Source: Larus michahellis (Eukaryota > Chordata > Aves > Charadriiformes > Laridae). Taken from it: 64,000 nt of DNA. Location: contig NC_133897.1 of the NCBI RefSeq assembly GCF_964199755.1, forward strand, positions 118,925,579-118,989,578. The letters are read 5' to 3'. Of the stretch, positions 20,201 through 33,859 are shown one piece after another. Position 1 is the first letter of the stretch; each line of letters begins with the position of its first letter. The notes under the pieces were generated by a model. It saw only the letters and a program-made list of their open reading frames with translations. It was not told the DNA's origin and made no database searches. The position numbers and the translations under genes were made by a program.

Positions 20201-23200
20201 TTCCTCCATACTGTTGTAGTGCCTCTAGATTTGCTATGGCCCATATTTCTGTGTGCCCTCCTCAACAGTTCCCCGGCCATATTGGTACAGCTTTTCACTA
20301 AACCTATCATAGATCTGATTGCTGTTCTCATTTACGTTACTGTTTTCTTTCTCATTTCCTGTACTGCAAAAATATCTTTTTTTTAAGAGTTCTACACAGA
20401 AATTGAATATTCCCTGAGTAAAACCTGTTGTTGTTAACATGTTAGCAGTCTAACACAACCATATATACCGCTCCTTACATTATACAAACTTCACCATTCA
20501 TTGCCTACCTGCTGTTAGGGTGCTGCTGTAATTTTGGGGTAGAACACAGGGTTCTTGTGTATCATCACTTCAGAACAGGTCTCATCCCCGGTATTTCTAA
20601 AATGACAGTGCCGCCTTATCTCACAAATGCCAAAACGTAGCAACCTGTGTTCCTAACAAGTATAAACCATCCTAGCTGATTCCCTTTGATGGTGTGGAGG
20701 TTCTGGCATAACACTTTGTAAGGGTTTTGAGAACTTGGATTAAACATGATGTAAAATGCAAAATTTTTATTTAAGAGAAAGTGTTTAAAAAAAAAAATCG
20801 ACCAAGATTAGAAATGAAGACATTTTAAGCAAAGAAACACAACAGATGTATCCAGACCAGAAAAATCCAATTCCTCTTTGATCTTGTTTTGTACCTGCAT
20901 GCATTTAGTTTAATAACACTGTTTTAACAGCAGTGTTAATGAAGTGAGTTACAAATAGCTTTCCTAGTGTAAATAGGGTGAAGTGTTACAAAGTAGAGTG
21001 GCTGGATTTGTGTATGGAGAAACTGGAACAGCATCACGTAATGAAAGAAGATGAAGGTGAAGCTCAATTTTTTACCGTGCGGAGGGGATCGTTTTCTTGA
21101 ATGGAGGGGAAATGAAAAAAGCAGACTGTCTCTTCCCTTATATCACCAAATCTATGTAATGCCTTCTCAAGGCTTTTCCCCTCCAGCCCTTTTTTTCAGA
21201 ATCTGGCTACTGTACTTCAAGATGGATTAAAGTTTCTTGCCTTCAAGTGTTTGCGCAATGCTCTGATCTTCACTCGTGTGCATACTTGCTCACTCATTTT
21301 CTCTCCTTGCTAAACAACTCTGCCAAAAGTTTTTATCTTGAGTATGCATTTTATTTGGTAGGAACTCTCGCTTATCACTCTATCTTTAAAGAAGAGCATT
21401 TGTTAGACCTATCAGTCGCAACAAGACTCAATATAACCAATAGCGACTCTTCACTGATGCACTCTCTCTTGAGCTGTGGAAACATTTAAAATCAGCTGTT
21501 CCCTTTCCCTCATTTTCTGTAGGACATGGTGCAATGATTTGTCTTTGTCTTCTTCATCCTGGTGTCTTTTGGTCACCCTACCTAGGTCTGACCGTGGAAG
21601 CAACACAACCTCCCCCTTGAAGATTCATGCTTTTATTTCTCGCTCCTAGGAAGGAGGACAGCCACGCTGCTGTGCAGGTGCCTTTTAAAACAGGAGGCCA
21701 GGTTTCCCCCATCACCTGTATTGCCAACAAAATGAGAAGTTCCTCCAGAGCGTGATTTAGAGGAGGGGTCTGACTTAATCCCTTAGGACAGCAGTTGAGA
21801 GGGCCTGTTCATCCCTGGCTTTGCCTGTAAAGGCGGGGGCTGTGAGTGCATCCGCTGGTTTTCCTTATGATAGCTCTCATAGAAGTCTCATTTTTTGGCA
21901 TTTTTCCTCTCGCTGTTCCAACCAACGTGCACCTGCAGATGTCACTAGTGCTACACGGTATTTTTAAACCTTGCAAATCCGTGGGTTTTTCAAAAGGTGT
22001 CATTTGTATGTACAATCCTGCATGATATGACACCAGCACCTTTCTGCTAGAAACGCCACCGGATCTGTTGTATTACATCTAATATTTACTCTGCTGCAGA
22101 AAAGATTAGGGGTAGGGCTTATTACCTTGGCAAAGAAAGGGAGGCTTTAGTCATACAGATAGTAATAAAGTCAGCGCAGGACTTCTTCCTGAGTTGCCCT
22201 GTGTAGAAATCATCCCGTGCTCTGCATTTAAAACAGAGCCTTGCCTTAAATCTCCCATGGAAAAGAAGAGAGAGTCATACCGAGCTGAGAGCAGGTCCTC
22301 GGTCTTGGCTCATTGAAAAAACGTTTTAGCTCCTGTCATATAAAAGGCTTTGTTCTCATGATTGCTTTAAGGCCATTCTAATTGAGGACTGCTGCTAAAC
22401 CAGTCGTCTGTCCGTCTCTCCTACCCTTCCTGCCGCTGCTTCTGCCCCTGGCCCCGCCATCCTGCCCCGCTCCCACCCTGGCTGAGGGCTTGTGCAGCTG
22501 CGCAGGAAATTCCGTCTAGGGGCTGATCTAGGTGACAAGTAACCGTTTTTCAGTTTGGTTGGTTAGTTTAGGGCGAGTACCTTGTCTAGTTTACCACACA
22601 AGCACAGAATTGCTAGCTGCTGGTCTAACAGAAGAGGTGAGACCTCTCGCTTTGTCAGCAGCTTACTTTTGGGTCAGCTTAAAGTAATGATGAAGCTGCA
22701 GCTTTGGGTATGAGTACTTGGATAGTTTTCTCAGTCGTTTTCTACAGATCAGAGTTTTAGCTTGGCTCTCTTGGAAAACCTCCAGCAACTTTAGCAAAGT
22801 TATGCCAAACTAGAATGGAGTAGGACCTTGCTTGATCTGTATGGTGGAGAACTTCAAGGGGATCTGCTCTCCATCCCTCAGATGGAGGACTTCCCTAGCA
22901 GGACAGATCTCAGTTGTACTGCTTTCCCTGGTGTGCTAAGGGTCTGTCTCAAGTCCTCTGTATTGGGTAAACTGTCTGTAAATGTCAAAATTAGTGGAGT
23001 TCCCTGCTGAGACGTTTACATTCAACTGATTCTGCCGCTTTTGACAGCTGACTGCAAGTAGAGTCAGTCCTCAAGTAAATACAAAGACAGTACATCAGTG
23101 CAAATGCCTGCACTACAGTACATGAGCCAAATTAATTTCTGGAATAATGCCATGGAAGTTAATGGGTATGGCCTCTGAAGTTTAACTGTCTGCATTATTT

Positions 23201-24632
23201 GTATTATATTTCAGTAATAATTTCTGGTGTGTGCGGATCAATCATTTTTCAACCTGTTCTACTTTTGCTATTTCAGGTTAACTCGTTGCCTGGCTTTTCT
23301 GGTATTACACGGATGGGCACACTGTTTCTTTTCTGTTCTCTGTTGGTGAGTTGTTCACACTGGTTATTGTCACAATGCCCTGGTTAATTTTTTTCATTAT
23401 GATACATCAGGTTTCCCTTGCCGTGTTCTGCCTGGGCAGTGGCCCCTTTGCACCAGACCACCGGGCGAGGTGTAGCCTGATAGAGAGCGAACAGTGTTGG
23501 CCTCTGGCTCACCTCCTTTTACAACCTTCCACCTAGTGTTGTACCCTTCCTCTCCACCATGTTGGAGGAACTGGAAACAGGGTCCTTTGAGGAGCTGTGT
23601 GTAAATGTCTTATTTTTTTCTTCATGAAGAATGGCAATATTATCTTTTTAAATATTCCTCCCATCTAGCATGCAGGTTTATGTATTCCTTGCTACTTAAA
23701 TCTGTGCGTGTAAGAGAATGAAGAAAGGAGAGTTTAAACCAAAACTGGAGGAAAACGGTGCTTTAATTTCCTTCAGAGATTCTTGCCATGTCCAGAGCTT
23801 AGGCCTTGGTCTCTGTGCAAGTTATTTCTTGTGAGGTCACTAGATTTGTTGCTCCTTGGTATTGTGGGAGGGCACATCTACACAGGGAGGAAAAGCAGAA
23901 GGTTAGGATTAAACTTATTCCAGCTTTTGAGCCTTAAAAGAGGGACCTGAACTCCATTGGGGAGCTAGTGTGAAGAGCAAATCGCCAAGGTATTAGCTGA
24001 GCTGAGGGGTTGCTTTGTCATTCAAAATATAGAATAAACCCATGACCAACTTGGAGAGGGCAATGAGTTTTCAGATGGAGCTAAGGAGGTTTCTTCCGGT
24101 CCCTTGCTGACCAGGGCAGAGCTTATTAGGGAAAAACTCATGTCTAATTTGATTTGGCTCACAGGCTGAAATCGATGGTTTTACTGACACTCATGCTGAT
24201 GGGACTTCAGGCTTCTGGTGGTGATGTGAGGTGGGAGGGGAACGGCACTAAAATTATAGCTCAATTTAAGGAGTGATTGTGCATTTTGTATAATAAAATA
24301 CACATAGAATAAAAGACACATAGACTAGCATACACAGACTACTGGCATATCCAAATGCAACGTGTTGAATTGCCATACTTCTGTTTGGACCACACAGATC
24401 TTGAAAGGTAGAAAGGAAAGCCCTGAACCAAATGGGGTTCCTGAACCTAGAACCTAGAAAGGACTGTCTGAAGATCAGCTGAATCAATTACCACAGTGAG
24501 ATCCAGCTGACGACTTTGAATGTATTTTTCATAAGAAAGGGAACCAGCAGAGCAACAGGTGTGATTCGGTGCTGTTATATCCAGTTCTGGGTGGGAAAAG
24601 ATCTGACAGGTTAAATAGGCTCTTTGTTGGCT

Positions 24633-24691
24633 TTTTTTGGTTGTTGGGGTTTTTTTTGTTGTTGGTTGTTTGTTTTGTTGGGTTTTTTCCC
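24633..24691. repeat. G/T-only low-complexity tract
   Basis: An almost pure T and G stretch (ggttgttgggg, tttttgttgttggttgtttg) of about 60 bp. On the minus strand it is A/C only. Confidence 0.75.
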
Positions 24692-24857
24692 CCAAATTTG
24701 CTAGGTTTTTAGCTAAGTGCCTTTTAAAAAGGATATTAGTAACATGGGTGTATCTTATTAGATTGCTGGGATTAAAAAAATGGTTTCTCTAGTTTTTGAC
24801 ATGTCAGCTGTGTAAAGGAATATCCAGAGAGGGAAAAGTGTGAGTTGGACTGATACT

Positions 24858-24897
24858 ATCACATTGCTGATAATATCACACTGCTGATAATATCACA
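24858..24897. repeat. Short tandem repeat, 17-bp unit
   Basis: Units of the form tcacattgctgataata and tcacactgctgataata are followed by tcacagc. That is two full copies and a partial third. Confidence 0.8.
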
Positions 24898-25271
24898 GCT
24901 TTATGGTCAGGCCGGGGAGAGGGGTCTACCTCACACGCACTGGAGCAACTCAAAGTCTCTCTGTAGTGATTAGTATTCCTGGAGCAAGTCTGTTTATTTC
25001 TTGCACTTGAAGCCACAGAGTGTTCAGATAGGCCATCGCCTCCTCTCCTTCCTCCCCTTCATCCTCCCAAAGCACAAATCACCAGTGTCAGAGTTCCTGT
25101 GGGTGCATTTTGGCGGATTTTGCTGTTAGGATCTTTTAATCTTGGGTTGTCTTTCTTTCTCACTTCAGGCCATTAGCCTTTGCCTTCTCCCCTTTGACCG
25201 CCCTGCATAATTCCTGCCTCTCCATGGCTCTTCCCAGTTTAGATTTATTAATTGAAAGGAAAGCTGCCACC

Positions 25272-25499
25272 ATGGCACCTGAAGGGCTGCTGGTCAAGCC
25301 TGAGGTGGGGCAGCAGCCTGCAAAGAGAGGTGCTGTGCTTCAGACTGCCCTGGTGGCTCTTGCCATCAGCTGTGCTTTGCTGACAGTCAGGGCACTTAGC
25401 ATCCAATTTAGCTTTTCTAATAGGCAAAAAGGGCTCCACAGCCCCGGGGCGAATTTGAAAGCCGTGTCCTGCCCCAGAGAGAGGAGGGCAGAGATGTGA
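25272..25499 (+). other. Unidentified small ORF with a hydrophobic segment
   Basis: A 75-codon frame starts at an ATG in an ideal vertebrate context (gccaccatgg). It reads MAPEGLLVKPEVGQ at the start, then a hydrophobic stretch (LVALAISCALLTV) that could span a membrane, then a basic, polar C-terminus. I do not recognise a family. It may be a microprotein, a first exon, or chance. The same frame is open upstream to 25194. No clear donor follows within the frame. Confidence 0.25.
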
Positions 25500-25723
25500 G
25501 GTGGGCAACATGGCACCGTGCCCAGGAGGCACTTTTCAGGAGCTGGGTACTCTGTGCACGGGGACCTGCATGGCCCAGCCTGCAGGGGCTCCAATTATCA
25601 TTGCATGGACCAACAGGCATTGAGGGCAGGTTTGCCTAATTTACGATTTTCCTTGGGCTTGTGGGTTCAAAGCTGGGCAACATCCTCTGATTCTTTTGGG
25701 TTTGCACTGAATTTCAGGCTTTG

Positions 25724-25795
25724 CCAAAAAAAAAAAAAAACAAAAAACAACCTTCATTTTTTTTTGCCTGCAAATTTTTTTTTTTATTTCTGCTC
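25724..25795. repeat. A-run followed by T-runs
   Basis: About 15 A, then further A/C, a spacer, and two T runs. The strands could pair into an A/T hairpin, but it is most likely a simple low-complexity patch. Confidence 0.65.
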
Positions 25796-27274
25796 CAGTT
25801 TATTACCAAAATGTACTCACTCCTCTTTAATACCTCAAATTAATGCTACAATGCTTTCTTGGGAGGTTTCCAGCCTATAATCTGTTTACTTGCTGGTCAA
25901 GAGTGAGTGTAGTTGAGGTGTTTGCTTGAAGGGTGAAGCAAAGAAATGAGGGCCAGCACGGAGGACCTTTGTCCTAGCAGACACTTTGCCTGGGTCCTTA
26001 GGCTGCCCCATCACCCCTGCACTGTTGGGTGCATGAAGGTGCCGCAGTCCCTTTTCGCCGCTGAGCCATGAATTCCCCCACCATTGCAATGTTCAGGGTG
26101 GCTCCAGTAACAGGAGCTGCTGGTCCTTCAAAGCCTCTTTTCTTTCCTCCTTTTCCTTCTCTCATCCTTAACTGCTCCGGACATCTCTTCAGTGCTGGGG
26201 AAAGCAAAATTCTCTCTCCATCTGTGTAGTTTTGTTAAAGGAACAGAAAGAAGAAGCAAAGCTACCCTTCACTTACAACAGAAGGTATGATAGGAAGCTA
26301 CTTAACACTGAGTAGGGAAGGTGAAGTTTCTCTGGAAAATGACGTAAGATTTCAAAAAGAAAGCAGAAGACTAGCTGCAAGCCTATTCACGTTTCACAAT
26401 GTTGGTGACCCTGGTGTAATGTGTGACTAAAACCCACTGAAGAAAAAGAAAATCATGGAGTGCAGTTATTCGTACAAGCTTCAAATACTGTGGGATGCAT
26501 TCCTTAGTCATAAAAAAGAATGCTATGGTATCATTTTATTACTCCTTTTTTATAGTGATCCCCAACTTATAAATGACAAAGAAGGGTGCCCAAACTTAAG
26601 GGATGTCTGCAATACAGAGAGTAAACTGTCTCTGAAGGTTGAAGCTTTACACAAATGCAGACTGCCTTTGTGAAGTCAGCTGAGAGCCACATTCAGTCGT
26701 GACATTTCTAAAATCTCACAACTTTTTAATAATATAAAGTTTATACTTTTATTTACATACTTAAGTTTCATAAATATGATGAGATTAATGCCTGATACAG
26801 CGACACAGGGAGTTTAAGGTCTTTTATTTTAAAGTCTTAGGTGAGCTAAGAGTTTAAGGTGATTTAAGGATTTAGATCAGTAAAAAATAATAAATTGTCT
26901 TTAAACCTTTAACACAGCTTAGCTGCAGCTGTGCAGGCCATCCCTCAGATATTTTAAACATTTTAAGTCTTTCTCGTGCAGCAGAGATTGCTTCAAAACC
27001 AGCACCTTTCAAAGCTGACTCAGTTATACATTATGTCCCTCTCGAAGTGATCTATGCCGCTGAAATGACTGTTAGCCTAAGTTTAATTTTTTCCCCCAAA
27101 CATTCATGAGTTTAGGGATGGAGTAAGCAGTTTTCTTATGGCTCGGTTTTGCAGTGTCACCCTTGTAGGTAGATTGTACCCAGCCGTGAATGGAGCTCTC
27201 CTGCTCCCTGTTGTTTCCAGCTTCTGTGAGTGTGATCCGCTGGGAGAAGAGGCTGAAGGGGCCAGTGGTACCAC

Positions 27275-27332
27275 TTCATAGAATTGCAGAATAATTTTGG
27301 TTGGAAGGGCCCTGTGGAGGTCATCTAGTTCA
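27275..27332 (-). mobile_element. Short CR1 3' terminal remnant
   Basis: 'ttcatagaattgcagaat' followed by 'ggttggaagggccctgtgga' and 'gtcatctagttcaa' matches the last ~60 nt of CR1 in antisense. The rest of the element is absent. Confidence 0.8.
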
Positions 27333-27729
27333 AGAAAGAATACTTTATATGTGTAAATAAGTTTTACGTGTTTTTTGGGTCATTTCTCTCTCTATATCAG
27401 TCCTTTTGTTTCTCTGAGGAAGTGAATAGTAAGTGAAAGCACAGAAAGTACAGTGCTACAATTCACAATTGTTTTCCTATTTAAAAGACTTCTAAAGAAA
27501 GACAAATTTTAAATGGCGGGGAATGTTTCTGAAGCAGTGACATGGGAATCGCTATACGTGGGATCCACCACAGCATGGTACGTACCTCCCCACCGCACGC
27601 TGCCCCATCGGAGGGGGAAATGGGCTGTCACGGGTCCAGGGCAGCCTGTGAGCAGCCAGCAACACCTCCTGTCGCCTCACCTCCTGCCGGCCACCGCTGA
27701 CGGGTCCTGTTTTGTTGACTGGTTACGTG

Positions 27730-27833
27730 ATCATAGAATTATAGAATCATAGAATGTGCTGGGTTGGAAGGGACCTTTAAAGGTCATCTAGTCCAACCCC
27801 CTGCAGTAAGCAGGGACATCTTCAACTAGATCA
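27730..27833 (-). mobile_element. Short CR1 3' end, severely 5'-truncated
   Basis: Three tail units are followed by 'gggttggaagggaccttta' and 'catctagtccaaccccctgc', matching about the last 100 nt of CR1 in antisense. It is close in sequence to the copy at 496-951 (both carry ctgcagtaagcaggga), so it is probably the same subfamily. Confidence 0.88.
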
Positions 27834-28799
27834 GAAGTCTAGTGAAAACCAGACGTAGCCTAGTGAAGACCAGCCATTAAAGGTGGCAAGTATTAAAAGT
27901 AGTAGAGGACATAACATGAAAACAACTTTTTCCTCTGCTTCTTTCCAGGGCTTTGCCTACATTTACCATGTCAATGTCTCCCAGATTTTGTGCACTTACA
28001 GCGCACTGTGAGCCATCGCAATTTCTTTCACAGCCTGGCCAGTCTTAATAAAGTTTTGATGGAAAATGCTATGCCCTGCTACAGTGCTACAGATGGGGAC
28101 TGAATCGAAGAGTGGGGGAGTGTTTGACTCTGGTCCAACTGATTTAACTGGAACCAGAATTGGTCTCTTCGCATCTTCTCTTACTCGCATGGGAAAACAA
28201 TGTTAATGGCTAGTAACATCCAGCCTATACCTATACCAATAACTGTGTATTGCTGCCGGGCTTTATTTCCGTTCCTAATTTTATTAACTTATTCAGGTGA
28301 TAAATTATTTTCAAGATAATATTAATCAACATTAAAATGCAGGAATTTTTGAATACAAATTATGTGACGTGTTAAAATGACCCAGTTATATTGGTTCTCA
28401 AGCAATCTCGCATTTAATTGCCATTTTGCAAAATCAGTAGTAATGCTAGTTTTTTGCTGTATTTCTTAACAAATTCTCAAATACCCACTGCTCATCCTGA
28501 GATGTAATTAGCTTTCTGTCTCACAGCTCTTCTTGGAAACCTTTGCCGGAGCTGCAAAGCTTTTGCGGCTCATTTTCCTTCCAGCCTAAATTTACTCTTG
28601 ACCACTTTGTATGCATAGGTTCTGCGCCAGCGTTGTCTTTTGGTTTAGATAGGTCTCCTTTCCCCAGGCTGCTTCTCACAGCCGCATCCCCAGCCCACCA
28701 CCCCTTGTTAGGCTGAACAGCCAGACATCTCACATCCATTTTCCTAACCTTCCCGCTGACCTCTCTATGCCTCTTCCAGCTGGAAGGTACCTCCCTGAA
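27834..28799. other. Non-coding spacer
   Basis: No recognised feature between the CR1 tail at 27.8 kb and the ancient LINE remnant. The latter may begin a little earlier, near 28740. Confidence 0.4.
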
Positions 28800-29230
28800 A
28801 TGTGGGTGTCCAGGATTGTATGCAGTTTTCCATATGGTATCACCTGGGCCTCGTACAAAGACATGAATGCTTCCCTACTTTTACTGGAAATACCTCCCCT
28901 GCTGCCCTCATAGTTACCTTTTCAAAAGAAGAAATTGAGAATGTCTGGCAAGGTCTACTTTTAATAAACCCATGTTGCAATTTATCCCATATTGCTTTTA
29001 CCTCTGCATCATTAATTAGACTCCCCACAGAATGCTATTTTAAAGCCTAGCAAGCTATTCAAGTGGCTCTAATAGACCTGTAAATATGGGTCAGTTTTTT
29101 CACCTTCTTAATTGCAGGTCATACCCTTGCTGTTCCCCAGTCCAATGGCACTGCCCACAACTTGATTACTTCATCGAAGAGATTTACTAACAGACTTGAA
29201 AAATCACCTGAACTTTCTTAACTTAAAGCA
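28800..29230 (-). mobile_element. Ancient CR1/L3-like LINE remnant with RT fragment
   Basis: The minus strand at 29028-28840 reads LQHGFIKSRPCQTFSISSFE, resembling the RT block QHGF-x-KG-x-SC of CR1-clade LINEs. The adjacent + strand text 'tatcacctgggcctcgtaca' resembles the reverse complement of a LINE 3' region. The two parts seem joined by an internal deletion. It is much more decayed than the CR1 copies, and its limits are approximate. Confidence 0.6.
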
Positions 29231-32200
29231 AGATATTTCCTCATCCTTCCTATTTGAGCACGCGGGTCACCTTTATCTTAGGGAAGCTGTACGTTTTTTT
29301 TGTATTCAATATTCAGTTTGACTCACCTGTTCTTTGAAATCAATGATCTTACTTAAAAAAAAATATTTTTGCTCTGTTTCCCATTTAATTTAAGCTGAAA
29401 CAGTTTGTAATAACTTTGCAAAAAATATTTCTTGTGGTCAGCTGTATTGTATAGTGTCTTTAATATGAACCAAACCAAGTCTAGACTGTGATCATCTCAT
29501 GTTTGTTGAATGAAGGCTGCTGAGGATAAAGGCACTTGTTGGCCATCCCAGATAATGGTATTGTCAAACCATACTACCATTAGAACCATTTGGTTGCTAA
29601 CCTATACCTAGGCTGTCATAGTTTGCCGTAAAAACCATTCTGACAGTATTTACTCTTGAACAACCTTAGTGAGATTGTTGGGCATAGCCAAATGTGGTGG
29701 TGGAATTTAGTGGCCGATCGTTGGAAAATGCCTTTGTTCCCCAACAGTGATTTTATTTGTCCTCAAGCTCTTCTTGTATATTGGTGTCATCTTTCTTTCT
29801 TATTATGGCTTCCTTCCTATATAGCTGCCTTATGAAGTTCTGGCTATTTTTTAAATTTCATAGTGAAAGTCAGTGGTCTCAAGAACAAAAAGAGAAAAGC
29901 CCACCTACATTCATCTCAGGAACAATATTGCATGTTTTAAAATGTACCCTTGCTGTGGATTTTGGAAAAATCAATGAGGCCAAGCAGATTGTATAAATTA
30001 TGTTAGAAGTGTTCTCAGTTGTCAAAGCAGGCTTCTTTTATTTATGGCTTTGATTAGCTGTTACTCAGTTTGGGGACACAGGGAAATTTTGGGAAGAGTG
30101 GAAGCCCATAATGAATGGCCAGGAGAATACATTTTTCTAAAACAAAAAAACTCACCAACCAGACTATTCCATAAGCAAATGTGCCCAATGGAGATAGTCC
30201 AGACACCTGCACCTGGACACCACCTGGATATAATTAGGGTCCCAGGATGGAAGATGTGTTAAACTAGATGCCAGAAAATTTAACACTGTCTCTCCTTTAT
30301 TCACCTGCTGTAAAGGGATGGCAATTGCTCTGATCTAGGTAGTGCAGTAGCATGGACCCATAGGATTCCGAAAACCTCTGAGGAGGATCTCTTTTTTTTG
30401 TGTCTACCAGTGTCTCTCTCTACATATATGCACTGGATTTTCCCTGCTTCTCTACCCTACCCCTACAAGGAGCAACCAGACACAAAGGGTATTGCTGTGG
30501 CTTACACTGGCTGTGCACGAAGGAATTCCTTTGAGTTTTTCCCATGCTCATGAGCCAGGCACAGTCCCTGTGTGTCTCCTGTTCCCCTTGAAAGTGATAA
30601 TTCTTCTTAAAACAGCACTCACTGTGTCGTTTCTTTCTCTCACCGTCAGTTGTTTATTTTTCAATGTGTCATTCAGCACTAAACTTCAGAAACACTCGTT
30701 TCATGCGCTGCTTTACTATCCCAAAGTGGAGAACACAGGAGAAAGTTTGCAGATATTTAAATATGGGCTATTCAGAGCCTGACTTGGTTGAAATGAAATG
30801 TAATGCTTAGGCTGAAAAAAATCAAAAGCAAAAAATTAAGTTCAGCAATGCAGAATATATCAGTTGGTTAAAAGCTAACATAGTGCCTTCGTTAAATGTT
30901 AAAAATCTCTGTTGAAACAGTATTAGCACAGCAGGGTTGTGAAAAGCCAGAGGTAAATAATGACACTGAGCAAACAGGCCTCAGCCGGAAAAAAAAGAGT
31001 ATGTTTCACCTTATTGTGATCAGAAACTGTCCTCATGTATGTTCAAAATTACGCTTAATCTCATGATCATTATCATCATATGTAATCTTGCTTAGTTTCT
31101 ATAGTAAAAGTAAACGGAAAAAAACCAGTACGAGTAAAGACTTTCTATACATTATTATGTTTTATTAGTTTTGAAGAGGAACTTGGGACAAGAGTCTGTT
31201 GCAATAGACAATGCAAAAGGTGACTCGGTCCCTGATTGACTTTCTGACCTGACGCTCTGAGGCAGTGACAAAGGGAGAGGCATGCAATCAGATGTTATCA
31301 TGATTTGTGTAACCCGAGGCTGGACCAAGATTTGGCTGTGCTAGGTGCTTTATAGTCAAAGAATGATGTGGTCCTTGGCTGAAGAAGTGTTAACAGCCTT
31401 GAAACTCATGCCATAAAATAAAGTAAAATTAGCACATGAAGAGCATCTCAGCCATCTGCGACTCTTTCGCAACCTTTACAGGTTGAGAGGTGGGTCTTGA
31501 AGAGGGATCTAGAATGGTGGGTCAGAACTATCTTGTCTGTCTGTCTGTTGTTGGGTTCAGTGTTGTTCTCATTAACAGAGTATAGGGTAATATATAAATA
31601 TGTGGTGATACATATGTAAGAGCAATAGCAATGCTGAAATCCAGGCCAGTGCACAGGGTCTTCTGGTCTCTTTCTCTCTCTCCTTTGGGGCTTGAATCTC
31701 CCCAGTGTGGGAGTTTGATGATTCATATTTGTTGGAGAAGCTGGGAGCAGCTTGGTGACCCAGCAAGTGACCGACGTTGTGGTGGGGAGAGGGTGCTCCA
31801 GGAGAGGGGATGAGCACAGAAGAAAGTGTGAAAAGGAGAGAGGAGGGAGCAGTAGGTGCATTTTGCTGCTTGTGGCTCAGAAGGGGAAGCGAAGCAGACA
31901 GAGGAGTGGGGCCTTTGAGAAAAGGAGGGCAGGCAGAGGGGGTCTGCACTTCGGGAATCTTGACCCTGGTGCAGCAAAGGAGGTGCATTCAAAATGGGGA
32001 TCAGGAAAAGGGCAGACAGCTACAAAGGTGTCATAAGATCTGTTTTGGATAGACACGAGAAATAATGTGTGTCTTGGATTTTACCTCAAAGAAAAGCTGC
32101 TGTGATCAGTGTAAATGTTGACGAAGGATTCAATCGTATAGATGGAGATGTTTGTGTTTTAAAATAAATTTGAAGTGACTGTATATTTGGATACAGAAAA

Positions 32201-33859
32201 CATCTATAGGGCAGGAAACAGGGTGGTGGTGTTAGGATTTTCCCCATCATAGGGAATAAATTCTGAGTGTCCTCACACATAAGATGTTTGTGTAAAAAAG
32301 GAAACCAGTCTCCTTTCTTCATATGGAAGCACGGCTCTATCCTCAGCCAAACTTTGGTGATACAAGCAAAGTTAGAACAAAAGAGTATCAAATTAACTAA
32401 AGAAAAAGAATGCAGGCACAAATAAGTCTTGAAATATATATATTTGGGCAGAGTATGAATGTTTAAAAGATACTAATATACCCTCTGAGAGATGAGGAAA
32501 GGTTCTGCCATCTCTTATTATCTGGCTTAGTAGGCTGAATAAGTGAATAATTCAGAGAGCAAAGTTTCTCCAACGAATGAGTCACCTAGACTCCAAACTA
32601 TTAGCATGCAGCCAAGGCACATTGAAAAAGAAGAGTTCATCCACGCTGGTTTTAGTAACTGTTCCACTCAGTGGGGAAATAAATCAGTTTTTCCTCAGTT
32701 AGCACAAGATCCGAATAACCATCAATTCCCTCCACAGTATCTGCAACACAAATGGTATCACAGATGCTTGATTGTGGGTATAAATTAGCATATTATGCCC
32801 ACAGGGGGAGGCTAGATGATGATGGCTTGGTAGCTGAAGCCTTCTGGCCTCTGGGAAAGTGCAAATGTAATGTCAGATAACTCAGTCTGCCAGGTGAGCA
32901 AGAGGGGCTGTGCCTCCGCAAAACAAAACGGTGAAAAATGAAGACATGTCGTAGAGCCGTGTCTGTGGGCATAGGTGCAGTGGGTGCCTGACAACACTTA
33001 CTGACATTTGGAAGGGAGGAAAAGTCCTCAGCACTTTTGAAACTTAAACTGATGAGAAGAAAGGATGGAGAAGTATCCAGGTAAAATGCTGCTCCATGCA
33101 GGGTCTTTCCTTTCACCTCCTGGGCCCCTCTGGAGGAGGGGATATGACAACTACTTGGGAGTTTTATGAGTTAAAAAGAGTTGTAGGAGCTATCTGTGGA
33201 AATTCAGACCTCCATCTAGGAGGCAGTATCTGTGAGTGAAGATCCTGACATAGTTTAAAAGCTAAAGACAAAACAGGGTATAAGTAAGCAGATTTGCAGA
33301 TTTTTGCTGGCTGCAGAGACTTAGGGAGAGGACAGAGCTGCTGTAACACCATCTTGGTGCCAGACCAAGTTGAATATGGACTGATTTAAGAATCGCATGT
33401 TATTGCACACATAAGCAAAACATTTCAAGTTCCCCACTCAAACCCCAATGGGATATCATGAGTTTGTGAAGGACTGCTGGGCTAAATATACCAGGAGTCA
33501 GTAGGATCATGACAGCGAAGAGCAACAAGCGATGGACTTTACTCGTGTTTCAGGGGAATTCCGCCACAGCCTCACTTCTGGTGCCCAGGGTTAGTAAGCA
33601 GCATCAGTGCAGGACCAAATCAGGAGGGGGAACCAAAACCAGCAAAGCATTACAATTCACCACACCAGCCTGGGTGGGCCACCATCTTCTTTCCTGTGAT
33701 TTATTCCCTTATTGTACTTCCTCACAGCAGGTTTCCCTCCTTGTCTTTTTTCTATTCCCATCCTTTTTGTTCTTGCCACCCACGTTTTTTCTCTTTTACA
33801 AAGAAGAGTTTGATGCCTATAAATCTTCCAACACTCAACACCTCTCTCCCGGTGGCCTG

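Larger units (their letters stand above)
16563..27274. other. Gene-poor stretch
   Basis: I see no exon with recognisable protein similarity. It contains low-complexity tracts, the 17-bp tandem repeat at 24.9 kb and the unidentified small ORF at 25.3 kb. A GC-richer stretch at about 22390-22510 (pyrimidine-rich) and one at about 19630-19900 may be an old element or regulatory sequence, without firm support. Confidence 0.45.

Noticed and set aside
31440..32050. Several ORFs of 90-138 codons on both strands
   Set aside because: Purine-rich on one strand and pyrimidine-rich on the other, no stable reading frame and no family resemblance.
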